Source of the DNA: Pseudoselenomonas ruminantium
GTDB taxonomy: Bacteria > Bacillota > Negativicutes > Selenomonadales > Selenomonadaceae
Length of the DNA stretch: 64,000 bases
Direction: 5' to 3'
NCBI RefSeq assembly: GCF_900104055.1
Contig: NZ_FNJQ01000001.1
Location: 62,001 to 126,000, forward strand
Under the pieces are notes generated by a model. The model was not told where the DNA came from and ran no database searches. It worked only from the letters and a program-made list of their open reading frames with translations. A program made the translations under genes and the position numbers. The stretch's first letter is position 1, and each line of letters opens with the position of its first letter. Shown here piece by piece: positions 25,172-33,659 of this stretch.

Positions 25172-27058
25172 TTAGATCATGTTCTTGACATAGCTGTCAT
25201 AGAGAGCCTTGAGTTCCTCTACTTTATCGTACATCTCAACCTGCAGGCCGGATGCAGCAGCGTAGTCGCCTTCGTTCAGGGCGTTGATGAGCAGCGTGAA
25301 CAGGGACTTCTCATCAATGCTGTCCTTGGCCAGATATGCGCGGATGCCGTTGATCTTGTTCCAGTTGTAGGAATCCAGATCCGTTACATACTCAGCCTTG
25401 ATTTCCTTGGCAGCGCGGACGATATCGCGGTTTTCCGGAATGATGCGGGAGATGAGCTCCGTCTTCCAGCGCAGCAGAGCGCCAGCGCGGAATGCATCGA
25501 TGATGGTGTCATTGAGAGCACCGCCAGCGGTGATGACGGCCTTCTTGTCGGCATAGTTCTCGAAGTTCTGCATGTTTTCCCAAACCGTTGCAGGAGGTGC
25601 ACCGAACAGGCGGTCACGTTCTTCGTCCGTGTAATCTTCGAATACATCATCCTCACTGCGGTATGCGCGGTTCTTCTCCAGATAGAAGCCTTCTTCGCCA
25701 GCTTCCTTGGAAAGTTCGGTCAAGAGTTCGCTCGTCGTGTGGTTGACTGCCACCTTGATACCATCAAGGCATGCAGAGTAGATGGCTGCGAGCACCAGAT
25801 AGGTGTTGGTGTACGGGTTGCAGGCACGCAGCTCGAAACGGGTTGCATACGGATTGCCCAAGTCACGAATCAGACCGGCCAGGATGGTACGGTTACGGGA
25901 CGGGATTTCCGGCGTCTGGCCCAGGGAAGTTACGATACATACCGGAGCTTCGAAACCGGGTTTCAGACGGTTCAGGGAGTCATTCGTAGCGGATACGAAC
26001 GGATTGATTGCTTCATAGTTCTTGAGCATGCCCATCAGAGAGCCATAGCCGATAGCACTCATGAAGTCCTTGCGCTGGTCATCAGCCGTGAAAAGGTTAT
26101 GAACCTTGCCGTCTTTCGTGACAGCAGCCATGCCGATATGGGTGTGCTCACCGTTACCGGCCAGACCAATCATCGGTTTCGCCTTGAAGCTTACTTCGAG
26201 ACCGATGGAACGGAAGGTTTCCTTGACCACCATGCGGACGAGGATTTCATTATCGGCTGCCTGCAGGGCATCAGCGAAGCGCCAGTCTACTTCGAGCTGT
26301 TCACAGACATGCGTCATGTTGCCGCTGCCATCGATCTGTGCTTTGAGGCCGCCGACTTCCTTATGGCCCATCTCTACCTTGAGGCCGTATTTATCGAGTT
26401 CGAGCAGGCAGTTTTCCATAGCCGTGCGCACAGCGCCATGGGTGCGTTCCCAATACTGTTCCTGCATGACCTGAGAAGCGGACATCTCTTCGATAGCTGC
26501 TTCTTCCAGCGGCGTCTTCACCCAGAATTCCAATTCCGTTGCGGAGGTGAACTGGATGTCAACTACATCATTACCGTTGACGCTTTCGAGACCGGAAATC
26601 TGCGGATGCTTCTTGAAGGTATCGAGCAGTTCTTCCTTGACATAGTTCAGCGTGTCAGCCAGCACAGCACGGGAGTCCACACGCTTGCCTTCATGTACGA
26701 GGAAGGACGGAATACGCAGGGTACCAACCGGCTTGCCCGTCTCTTCATCGTAGAATTCCATATTGTAATCCACGAACCAGTTTACGGAAGGATCGATAGG
26801 CATATCGACTTTAGCGTTGTTCAGGGTGGCGATACCCGTCAGCACAACGGAAGAACCGTCCGTCTGTACAGCAGTGCCGGCATAGAAATCATCGATATCT
26901 TTGATGAAGATGCGGACCGGAATCTTTTCGTCCGTATCGTTACCAGCCATATCCACGCCCACGAGGGAAACGAACTTGATTTCCGGATGCGCTTTAAGCT
27001 GCTCGATGATTTCCTCTTTCTTCGAATTCGCCGGAATCACATACAGTAAATTTTCCAC
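25172..27058 (-). CDS. glnA: Glutamine synthetase, long form
   Basis: A 628-residue glutamine synthetase that joins ammonia to glutamate using ATP. The catalytic region shows GLAGNGEHTHIGM (the NGxGxHxH-like ammonia/glutamate loop), NRLKPGFEAP and SRNRTILAGL plus RFELRACNP (substrate and metal site). It is much longer than the usual 440-470-residue GSI and carries about 150 extra C-terminal residues of predicted helix. GSIII signatures were not recognised. The start is a GTG at 27058 with GGGTGG six bases upstream; the longer frame runs into the leader. It is a single-gene unit with a regulated leader. Confidence 0.85.
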   Translation of the reverse strand: MENLLYVIPANSKKEEIIEQLKAHPEIKFVSLVGVDMAGNDTDEKIPVRIFIKDIDDFYAGTAVQTDGSSVVLTGIATLNNAKVDMPIDPSVNWFVDYNMEFYDEETGKPVGTLRIPSFLVHEGKRVDSRAVLADTLNYVKEELLDTFKKHPQISGLESVNGNDVVDIQFTSATELEFWVKTPLEEAAIEEMSASQVMQEQYWERTHGAVRTAMENCLLELDKYGLKVEMGHKEVGGLKAQIDGSGNMTHVCEQLEVDWRFADALQAADNEILVRMVVKETFRSIGLEVSFKAKPMIGLAGNGEHTHIGMAAVTKDGKVHNLFTADDQRKDFMSAIGYGSLMGMLKNYEAINPFVSATNDSLNRLKPGFEAPVCIVTSLGQTPEIPSRNRTILAGLIRDLGNPYATRFELRACNPYTNTYLVLAAIYSACLDGIKVAVNHTTSELLTELSKEAGEEGFYLEKNRAYRSEDDVFEDYTDEERDRLFGAPPATVWENMQNFENYADKKAVITAGGALNDTIIDAFRAGALLRWKTELISRIIPENRDIVRAAKEIKAEYVTDLDSYNWNKINGIRAYLAKDSIDEKSLFTLLINALNEGDYAAASGLQVEMYDKVEELKALYDSYVKNMI

Positions 27059-27090
27059 GTAATACCACCCTTTCAAATCAAAACACAACG

Positions 27091-27148
27091 AAAAAACCAT
27101 GCAGACACACCCCTGTCGGGGTTTCTATCCACATGGCTCCATTGCCAT
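27091..27148 (-). promoter_or_regulatory. Terminator/antiterminator leader of glnA
   Basis: Between promoter and gene, the minus-strand RNA can form a hairpin ATGGC-AATGGA-GCCAT (27133-27148), whose hexaloop has A at position 1 and G at 4. It can instead form a long terminator: CCATGTGGATA pairs with TGTCTGCATGG through Watson-Crick and G-U pairs, encloses ACCCC/GGGGT, and is followed by U6 (27091-27136). The two share the CCAT bases and are mutually exclusive. An A1/G4 hexaloop is what ANTAR-type antiterminator proteins bind in other nitrogen genes. Confidence 0.65.
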
Positions 27149-27171
27149 AAATCTTCTGTTCTCTGAAATGT

Positions 27172-27200
27172 ATATTAGCATAGAGTTGCAAAGTTGTAAA
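27172..27200 (-). promoter_or_regulatory. glnA promoter with octamer repeats
   Basis: Minus strand: TTTACA (27195-27200), a 17-bp spacer and TAATAT (27172-27177). The -35 region reads TTTACAACTTTGCAAC (27185-27200), two tandem octamers matching 14 of 16 bases of the ilvD promoter repeat. Confidence 0.65.
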
Positions 27201-27225
27201 GTGTTTTTTTGTGATTTTTTACATT

Positions 27226-27858
27226 TCAGTCCACGGCAATCAGAATGCCGTGCGTCACCACAGGAAACTCAGCAGCGTCCTGCAAGGTTGTCGTATAGAT
27301 CGTCTCATCCTCATAGGACAAGCGGCTGCAGATGTATAATCTCGTCTCCTGGGGCCAACCGATATTGCAGAGTACCTCCGCAATGGTATGGGAATTATGT
27401 TCGCCATCCGTCAGCATTCCCAGTATTTTCCCCGGCTGATAGGCGACTTCACTGGCACCGGGCACGCGGCCATGGAAACTGGCCAGCGTAGCATCATGCC
27501 AGGGCAAGGCAAGTTTCGCAAAAGCATATTGCATCGAGCTGATACCGGGAATCACCTCGATAAGCTCTGCAGGGAATTCCCGCCGCAGAGCATCGAGCAG
27601 GGAATAGTATCCAGGATCGCCGGAAACCATTGCCACCACATTTGCCTGCTGCAGCCTGTCGCGGATAAAGGCCATCACGCCGGGAATATCGGCGGTTATG
27701 GCACAGGTATCCTGCCCGGCATGGGAAAACTCTGCCAGGGCGCGCTTACCGCCAACTAAATAACGGGCAGCCTGGATCGTTTTCAGCCCTTTGGGCACGA
27801 TATAGTCCGGATTGCCCGGGCCAATGCCCACTACGATAATCTTATTCTGCTTGTTCAT
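27226..27858 (-). CDS. cbiE: Cobalt-precorrin-7 C5-methyltransferase
   Basis: A 210-residue SAM-dependent tetrapyrrole methylase of the anaerobic B12 pathway that methylates C5. It opens with IIVVGIGPGNPDYIV (SAM-site loop), followed by VAMVSGDPGYYSLLDAL and VIPGISSMQYAFAKL, the CbiE order of motifs. Its usual partner CbiT (C15 methylation and decarboxylation) is not fused and is not in the window. It overlaps cbiD by 17 bp, so they are coupled. Confidence 0.92.
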   Translation of the reverse strand: MNKQNKIIVVGIGPGNPDYIVPKGLKTIQAARYLVGGKRALAEFSHAGQDTCAITADIPGVMAFIRDRLQQANVVAMVSGDPGYYSLLDALRREFPAELIEVIPGISSMQYAFAKLALPWHDATLASFHGRVPGASEVAYQPGKILGMLTDGEHNSHTIAEVLCNIGWPQETRLYICSRLSYEDETIYTTTLQDAAEFPVVTHGILIAVD

Positions 27859-28966
27859 CCGGCAACTTCCCTCCTAAATTCCGGCAGATTTCCCGGGCTG
27901 TATCATCCATGCCCAGTAATTCACCGGTCAAAGTCACGAGCACCGTGCCCACCTGCATCTTCTGGAAAAGATAACGCTGAGCCCGGGTGCTGGCTCGCAT
28001 TGCCAAAGCCTGACAGACTTTTTCCTTCAGTCCGGCCTGCGCCAATACAGCCAAAGCATCCTCCGTGGTATTAGCATTCAGTACGGCCTGCACCTGCTGC
28101 GTGGTCAGCCCGGCTGCAGCACCATAAGCCGCCATGGTTTCCAGCCGCCCATCGGCAATGCGGTTATGAGTATAGAAGCAGCCCGCCGCTACTTTAATCA
28201 GCTTGCCGATATGGCCAAAGAGCAGCACGCGCTTGATTTCCCGCTTCTGCGCAGCTTCGAGCATGAAGCCGATGAAATTGCTGGTCTGCACCATGGCTGC
28301 TTCCGGCAACTGCCATTCCTTTGCGAGCCGTTCACCGATCTTGCCGGGCACGAAGATCAGTTCCTCATAGCCTGCGGCCTTAGCCACATCAATCTGCGGC
28401 ACCAGCGAATTCTTGAAGCCTTCTTCGGACATAGGGCGCAATACCCCTGTCGTGCCGATGACGGATATGCCGCCTTCAACGCCCAGAATGGGATTCAGTG
28501 TCTGTTTGGCTAGTTCCACACCAGCAGGAATGGAGATGGTAACCTCCAGCGGTACTTTATCCGTGCCCAACACATCCGCCACAGCATTGCGGATAAGCTG
28601 CCGGGGGCCGGGATTGATCGACGGCTCCCCTACCGGCACCGAAAGGCCCGGCTTGGTCACCGTGCCGATGCCCTCCCCTGCCTTGAAAATGACTTCTGCC
28701 GGTGCATCCGGCAAATGGCGGATGGTGGTAAAGACCGACACACCATTGGTGATATCGGGATCATCGCCGGAGAATTTTACGACTTCGGCGGTCAGGACAT
28801 CATTTTCCTTGGTAATATTTTTTACGGGTATAATAAGCTCCGTGCCATCTAAAGCACGGAGTTCAATCATATCCCATTCATTTCCCTGTTCATAGAGCAG
28901 AGCAGCCTTAACACCAACTGCCGCACAGGCGCCAGTTGTATAACCGCTTCTCAACGTATCTGACAT
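27842..28966 (-). CDS. cbiD: Cobalt-precorrin-5B C1-methyltransferase
   Basis: A 374-residue CbiD, which methylates C1 in the ring-contracted intermediate of anaerobic cobalamin synthesis. It shows the signature opening RSGYTTGACAAVGVKAAL (residues 6-23), then PGLSVPVGEPSINPGPR and LFGHIGKLIKVAAGCFYTHN. Length is typical. AAGGGG precedes ATG 28966. Unlike cbiK there is no cobalamin riboswitch upstream: the whole 5' gap is filled by the nested palindromic repeat at 28985-29589, so its promoter is either within that repeat or further upstream. Confidence 0.93.
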   Translation of the reverse strand: MSDTLRSGYTTGACAAVGVKAALLYEQGNEWDMIELRALDGTELIIPVKNITKENDVLTAEVVKFSGDDPDITNGVSVFTTIRHLPDAPAEVIFKAGEGIGTVTKPGLSVPVGEPSINPGPRQLIRNAVADVLGTDKVPLEVTISIPAGVELAKQTLNPILGVEGGISVIGTTGVLRPMSEEGFKNSLVPQIDVAKAAGYEELIFVPGKIGERLAKEWQLPEAAMVQTSNFIGFMLEAAQKREIKRVLLFGHIGKLIKVAAGCFYTHNRIADGRLETMAAYGAAAGLTTQQVQAVLNANTTEDALAVLAQAGLKEKVCQALAMRASTRAQRYLFQKMQVGTVLVTLTGELLGMDDTAREICRNLGGKLPDEQAE

Positions 28967-28984
28967 TTTATTTACCCCTTTTGT

Positions 28985-29589
28985 AAATTGCAGTTTATCG
29001 GGCAGTTCGTGCTGAAGGTATCCCGTTCATACGTTGTCAGGGGTTCACGGGGGAGTACTTTTGCTGTTTCCGCTAAACGTCCCTCCCTGTCAAGTTAGAG
29101 CTGTTTAGCTGGATGCGCCGGGCAGGCCAGCGGCGCGTCTTTCAGCGTGCTTTTTAGTTACTACCTGCGTCGGGCCGGTCTTCGCTTACGCTCAGACTGT
29201 CGCTCCCACAGCAAAAGCACTCCCCCGTGAACCCAAGAAACGGAATTGACAATCAGCACGAACCGTTGCTCCCATAACAAGAACATCGATGTAATTGCGG
29301 CTTCCAGCCGGAACATATCTGCAGACACAAACAAAGCTTTGGGTGGAGGCGGGGATGCTTATTCGCCGACGGAACGACTGCCTGAACGAAGTGAAGGCTG
29401 GCCCGCAAACCGTTGTTACTGGAAACTGAGCTGAATATACGCGCCGCCGGCCTGCCCGGCGCAGGTTGCTAAAAAAATACGTACTTCTGCTGGCGGGTCA
29501 TTTAGTGGAGTGGCGAAGAAGTATCCCCGCCTCCGCCCCACTACGCTGTAACAGATTTAGATTAAGCTCGCATTGACAAACTGCAATTT
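28985..29589. repeat. 605-bp nested palindromic element (MITE-like)
   Basis: A non-coding block filling the gap between the flippase-like gene and cbiD. The ends are perfect 12-bp inverted repeats, AAATTGCAGTTT and AAACTGCAATTT. The left half contains 26-nt arms at 29041-29066 and 29209-29234 (25/26 complementary) and an outer pair at 29005-29015/29253-29263. The right half has 26-nt arms at 29342-29367 and 29512-29537 (23/26). A 24-nt GC-rich core at 29115-29138 recurs inverted at 29439-29462 (23/24), so the halves are diverged inverted copies. No transposase is present. One end lies 1 bp from the flippase stop. Confidence 0.8.
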
Positions 29590-29590
29590 C

Positions 29591-30580
29591 TTATTTGTTC
29601 AACTGCCTGTTCAGGAAGTCGCGGCCGAAGACTGTCAGTGTATAGTACAAGCCAATCAGGAACGGGATATATTCGGCCACCATGCGCCAGCAGACGGCGA
29701 TGATGCCGACGGTGCCGGCGGGAACGGATTCGCTGAACAGGTACACGAAGCCGCCTTCGGCCACGCCGGACCCCCCTGGCGTCGGCGTGAAGTAGAGCAG
29801 CATGTTCAGGAAAATCATGCGCCCCATGATCGTATACCAGTCCGCATCCGTCACGCCCAAGCCCAGCATCAGGCAAGGCACGATTGCGTAGATGCACAGG
29901 AGGTTCAGCCCCGACTCGACAAACACCCAGAGCATTTTCCACGGTGCCTTGGACAAGAGACCGATGGCACATTTGGTATCCCGATAGAACGCAAATATCT
30001 TACGGCGTCTGTCGTTATGCATCCGGCGGGTGAAGCGGATCACAAAGTAATCCAGCGAGCCCTGTCTGGCCCCCACCACGATGGCGATGATCACCACAAA
30101 AGCAGTCAGCGTGATGGCCATCAATGTCTGGTTGGATATGCCCGGCACGATGCCATTGTCGTGCAGGAATATCAGGGGCATGCAGAGCACCAAGAAGAAG
30201 ATGGACAGCAATGTGCGCACGATGACCAGCACGGTGGCTTTGCCCGCAGGCACGCCCGCATGGCGCAGGAACATCAGCTGGGCCACAGCGCCGCCGGTGG
30301 CTCCCGGCGTCAGCAAAGCCAGAAAGTAATTGCCAAAGACCACCTGCACGGCCTGATAGAGGGTTATCTTCTCATTGGACATCTTGACCATATGCATCAG
30401 GCGGCTGCCGTCAAAGAAGAGTCCCAGTCCTACAGCCAGCACAGCCAAAACAATCGACCAAGGCTGAAAGCGATTTAGATTTTTCAGGGTATTGATATCA
30501 ACGGTGGTATAGATGACGATGCCGGAGATGATGACCACCAGCAGGATCAAACCGATAAACCGTTTGTAAACTTTACTCAT
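29591..30580 (-). CDS. Flippase-like membrane protein (LPG synthase TM region family)
   Basis: A 329-residue integral membrane protein with about eight helices, resembling the UPF0104/PF03706 family that includes the membrane half of MprF. Motifs include GLGLFFDGSRLMHMVK (near 55-70), LLTPGATGGAVAQLMFLR and TPTPGGSGVAEGGFVYLF; the paired GG(S/A)G loops are characteristic. No soluble aminoacyltransferase domain follows, so it is unlikely to lysylate lipids itself; lipid flipping or polysaccharide export is an inference. It lies 21 bp after folE2 and may end the long operon. Confidence 0.8.
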   Translation of the reverse strand: MSKVYKRFIGLILLVVIISGIVIYTTVDINTLKNLNRFQPWSIVLAVLAVGLGLFFDGSRLMHMVKMSNEKITLYQAVQVVFGNYFLALLTPGATGGAVAQLMFLRHAGVPAGKATVLVIVRTLLSIFFLVLCMPLIFLHDNGIVPGISNQTLMAITLTAFVVIIAIVVGARQGSLDYFVIRFTRRMHNDRRRKIFAFYRDTKCAIGLLSKAPWKMLWVFVESGLNLLCIYAIVPCLMLGLGVTDADWYTIMGRMIFLNMLLYFTPTPGGSGVAEGGFVYLFSESVPAGTVGIIAVCWRMVAEYIPFLIGLYYTLTVFGRDFLNRQLNK

Positions 30581-30601
30581 GCAAACCGTCCCTTGGGATC
30601 G

Positions 30602-31387
30602 TTATAGTTCTTCCTCATGCGCCGCATAGGCACTGTGATTGTGGATGGACTCATAGTTCTCGCATTCCACCGAGAACCAGCCCAGACCTTCGAGTTCCCG
30701 CAAAGCCAGCACCGTATCCCGCAGGATGTCTTCGACAAATTTCGGATTCTCATAGGCCGCTTCGGTGACAAATTTTTCGTCTTCGCGCTTGAGCAGCGGA
30801 TAGATGGGCGATGAGCCCTGCTTTTCCACGAGCTCTGCCAGATCTTCAATATAGATGCAGTCATAGCCATCCTTGAAGCGCAGCTGGATGCGGGCCACAG
30901 AGCGCTGATTGTGCGCACCATAGCTGGAAATCTCCTTGCTGCAGGGGCACAGGGAAGTAAAGGGCACTTCCACCCCCAGCTGGAATTCCATATTCTGTCC
31001 CTGTTCCTTACGGCCTGTAAAGCAGCAGTCCAAATCCAGCACGGAAGTCTTGCCGCTTACAGGAGCCACCTTGTCTACAAAATACTTGAAGGACAATTCT
31101 ACTTCTGCAGCGTGCGCTTCCAATTTTTCCAGAGCCTCTTCCAGCATGGACTCCATCTCCGGCTCAGCCAGCGGTTTTCTGCTCCAGGGCATCAGGATTT
31201 CCAGGAAGCGGCTCATATGCGTGCCTTTGTACTGGCTGGGCAGCGCTACGGTAAAGCGAACCCGGGCCAATACCTGCTGATAGCTGCCATCTTTGGTCTT
31301 GATCAGGAAGGGCAGATGCGCTTCCTTGATGCCGACCTTCTGGATGGCAATGCCACGCTGGTCTTTGCGATTCTGTACGTCCTGCAT
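30602..31387 (-). CDS. folE2: GTP cyclohydrolase IB (FolE2)
   Basis: A 261-residue type IB cyclohydrolase that converts GTP to dihydroneopterin triphosphate for folate and queuosine precursors. The metal-binding motif LCPCSKEISSYGAHNQRS (about 145-162) contains the catalytic Cys, and E/H residues follow near SVECENYESIHNHSAYA. The open frame runs 47 codons upstream into queC in another frame, but ATG 31387 with GAGGGA is the real start. It is 1 bp past queC, which supports a role feeding 7-deazaguanine synthesis. QueD and QueE are not in the window. Confidence 0.94.
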   Translation of the reverse strand: MQDVQNRKDQRGIAIQKVGIKEAHLPFLIKTKDGSYQQVLARVRFTVALPSQYKGTHMSRFLEILMPWSRKPLAEPEMESMLEEALEKLEAHAAEVELSFKYFVDKVAPVSGKTSVLDLDCCFTGRKEQGQNMEFQLGVEVPFTSLCPCSKEISSYGAHNQRSVARIQLRFKDGYDCIYIEDLAELVEKQGSSPIYPLLKREDEKFVTEAAYENPKFVEDILRDTVLALRELEGLGWFSVECENYESIHNHSAYAAHEEEL

Positions 31388-31388
31388 C

Positions 31389-32075
31389 TTATTCCCTCGT
31401 CTCATATTCCACAGGATCTTCCACACCGGCCTCGGCAAAGCCCTGCAGGCGCAGCTTGCAGCTGTCGCAGACACCGCAGGCCTTCTCGCCGCCCTTGTAG
31501 CAGCTATGGGTGAACTGCAGCGGTGCACCGAGCTTGGAGCCTAGCTGCACGATTTCCTTCTTGGACAAGTCCTGCAGCGGCGTCTCGATCGTGATCTTCG
31601 TGCCATTTACGGCTGTTGCCGTAGTCGCATAGTTGGCCAGATCCTGGAATTTCTGGATGAACTCCGGACGGCAGTCCGGATAACCGGAATAATCCACGGA
31701 GTTCACGCCGATATAGACATGGGTGGCGCCGACCACTTCGGCATAGCCCATGGCATAGGACAGGAAGATCAGATTGCGTGCCGGTACATAGGTCACAGGT
31801 ACATCCTTGCGCTCCACATCTCCTTCGGGTACATCGATATGGCTGTCCGTCAGGGCCGAGCCGCCGATGGCTTCCATATTGGTCTCAATGATCAGATGCT
31901 TGGGCACCTTGTAGAAATCGGCAATCTTCTTCGCACCTTCGAGCTCGATGCTATGGCGCTGATGATAGTTGAAGCTGATAGGATAGACCTCATAACCTGC
32001 TTCTTGGGCCACAGCCATACAGGTACAGCTGTCCAGACCACCGGACAGCAGTACCACTGCTTTTTCTTTTGCCAT
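31389..32075 (-). CDS. queC: 7-cyano-7-deazaguanine synthase
   Basis: A 228-residue PP-loop enzyme that turns 7-carboxy-7-deazaguanine into preQ0 for queuosine-modified tRNA. The ATP pyrophosphatase motif SGGLDSCTC lies at about residues 11-19. The C-terminal zinc cysteines appear in CYKGGEKACGVCDSCKLR (about 193-210). GAGGAG precedes the start. It lies between rpe (20 bp away) and folE2 (1 bp away). Confidence 0.96.
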   Translation of the reverse strand: MAKEKAVVLLSGGLDSCTCMAVAQEAGYEVYPISFNYHQRHSIELEGAKKIADFYKVPKHLIIETNMEAIGGSALTDSHIDVPEGDVERKDVPVTYVPARNLIFLSYAMGYAEVVGATHVYIGVNSVDYSGYPDCRPEFIQKFQDLANYATTATAVNGTKITIETPLQDLSKKEIVQLGSKLGAPLQFTHSCYKGGEKACGVCDSCKLRLQGFAEAGVEDPVEYETRE

Positions 32076-32095
32076 TACTTACATCTCCTCAAAAA

Positions 32096-32740
32096 TCAAC
32101 CACGGATTGCCTTGATAGCGGCAGCCACATCCTCAGCGCCATAGACAGCCGAACCTGCAACGAGCACATTGGCACCAGCTTCCTGTACGAGCTTGCTGGT
32201 CTCAGCATTGATGCCGCCATCGACTTCGATATCGCAGGTAAAGCCCATATCCTTGATCGTATGATAGAGCATATGGATCTTCTCGAGCTGGGACTCGATG
32301 AACTTCTGACCGCCAAAGCCCGGGTTCACGGTCATGATCAATACCATATCCACATCCGGCAGGATTTCTTCAATCATGGAAAGCGGCGTGCCAGGATTCA
32401 GGGCAATACCGGCCTTGCAGCCTGCGGCTTTGATCTGCTGGATGATGCGGTGATGATGGCGGGCAGCCTCCCAATGGAAGGTGATGATATCCGCACCAGC
32501 TTCGGCAAAGGTTTCAATATGGGTTTCCGGATGCTCCACCATCAGATGTACATCGAAAACAGCCTTGCTCGTGGGACGCAGGGATTTCACTACCAGCGAT
32601 CCCAGCGTAATATTGGGTACGAAACTGCCGTCCATCACGTCGATATGGATGTATTCGGCACCAGCATCGGTGACTTTCTTCACTTCATCGGCCAGATGGG
32701 CAAAATCAGCGGACAAAATGGAGGGTGCTATCTTGATCAT
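32096..32740 (-). CDS. rpe: Ribulose-phosphate 3-epimerase
   Basis: A 214-residue TIM-barrel epimerase that interconverts ribulose-5-P and xylulose-5-P in the pentose phosphate pathway. It shows the order MIKIAPSILSADF, HIDVMDGSFVPNITLG (metal His and catalytic Asp), DVHLMVEHP, MTVNPGFGGQKF and EVDGGI. It overlaps rsgA by 4 bp (ATGA); rsgA-rpe adjacency is common in Firmicutes. Confidence 0.97.
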   Translation of the reverse strand: MIKIAPSILSADFAHLADEVKKVTDAGAEYIHIDVMDGSFVPNITLGSLVVKSLRPTSKAVFDVHLMVEHPETHIETFAEAGADIITFHWEAARHHHRIIQQIKAAGCKAGIALNPGTPLSMIEEILPDVDMVLIMTVNPGFGGQKFIESQLEKIHMLYHTIKDMGFTCDIEVDGGINAETSKLVQEAGANVLVAGSAVYGAEDVAAAIKAIRG

Positions 32741-33639
32741 TTATATTCCTTCTTTCGTTTCAATTGCTGTGCTTCCTGAATTTCCTTGTATATGGTCAGG
32801 TAAGCGTCGTAACGTTCCTGCGAGATCTCTCCGGCAGCCAGCGCCTCTTTGATACCGCAGTCCGGCTCATGGGTATGGCTGCAGGGAGCAAAGCGGCATT
32901 GCCCCAAGCAGGGGCAGAACTCCGGGAAATAATGGGCCAGGTCTTCCAAGGGAATCTCGCCCAGCTCCATGGCACTGAACCCCGGCGTATCGACAATAAA
33001 GCCGCCTGCATAGGGCAACAGCTCGGCCACGCGAGTGGTATGCCTGCCGCGCTTAATCTTGTCACTGACATTGCCAGTTGCCAACGACAGCGACTCATCG
33101 ATCACATTGAGCAGGGAGGACTTGCCCACGCCGGACGGTCCGGCAAAGACTGTCGTCTGCCCGGCCAGGACCTGCCGCAATTCCTCCATGCCCTGCTTCT
33201 CCTTGGCGGATACCCGCAATACCTTGTAGCCCGCCTGTTCGTACAGGCTGAGGAATGCGGCAATATCCCCATCATACAGATCACTTTTATTGACGCAGAT
33301 GATGATATTGTGCAGGCCGGACCACTCCGCGAGTACCAGAAAGCGGTTCAGCAGCAGCGGATGCAGGTCCGGCTGGGCTGCCGCAAAGGTCAGGATCACC
33401 TGCGTGACATTGGCCACAGCGGGACGGCGCAGCAGGCTTTCCCGGGGCAGCTGTTCTTCCACCACGCCCGTGCCATCGGGCAAGCGGCTGATGATGACCT
33501 TGTCCCCTGTGACCACGCCCTGCGTCTTCCGCGTTTTCTTGAACTTGCCCCGCAGTTTGCAGGTCACAAGCTCCTGTTCAGTCTGTACATAGAAGAAGCT
33601 GTTATAGGCCTTGATGATGCGGCCTTCCTCTCTATCCAT
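32737..33639 (-). CDS. rsgA: Ribosome small subunit GTPase RsgA
   Basis: A 300-residue circularly permuted GTPase that helps 30S subunit maturation. An N-terminal OB fold (about 1-65) precedes the permuted G motifs: G4 NKSD (about 117), then G1 AGPSGVGKSS (about 168) and G3 DTPG (about 217). The C-terminal zinc finger holds C...C-H-C in CRFAPCSHTHEPDC. It lies 20 bp downstream of the PASTA kinase, a conserved Firmicute order (prpC-prkC-rsgA-rpe). Confidence 0.96.
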   Translation of the reverse strand: MDREEGRIIKAYNSFFYVQTEQELVTCKLRGKFKKTRKTQGVVTGDKVIISRLPDGTGVVEEQLPRESLLRRPAVANVTQVILTFAAAQPDLHPLLLNRFLVLAEWSGLHNIIICVNKSDLYDGDIAAFLSLYEQAGYKVLRVSAKEKQGMEELRQVLAGQTTVFAGPSGVGKSSLLNVIDESLSLATGNVSDKIKRGRHTTRVAELLPYAGGFIVDTPGFSAMELGEIPLEDLAHYFPEFCPCLGQCRFAPCSHTHEPDCGIKEALAAGEISQERYDAYLTIYKEIQEAQQLKRKKEYK

Positions 33640-33659
33640 AAATGCTCCTCGCTACACCT

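Noticed and set aside
25070-27049. 659-residue open frame on the plus strand opposite glnA
   Set aside because: It mirrors a well-supported glutamine synthetase, has no recognisable domain or ribosome site, and similar long antisense frames occur opposite lysS, ilvD and the chemotaxis gene, as expected from codon bias.
29246-29434. 62-residue ORF inside the nested palindrome (contains GGGGDAYSP)
   Set aside because: It lies wholly inside the inverted-repeat element, has no ribosome site, and is best explained as translation of repeat DNA.
28967-29590. Possible cobalamin riboswitch before cbiD
   Set aside because: No B12 box or CGGTCCCGCCACTGT-like core is present on the minus strand; the region is the nested repeat.
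31388-31528. N-terminal 47-codon extension of folE2
   Set aside because: It overlaps queC in another frame and reads as low-complexity Ala/Arg sequence; the ATG at 31387 has a proper ribosome site.
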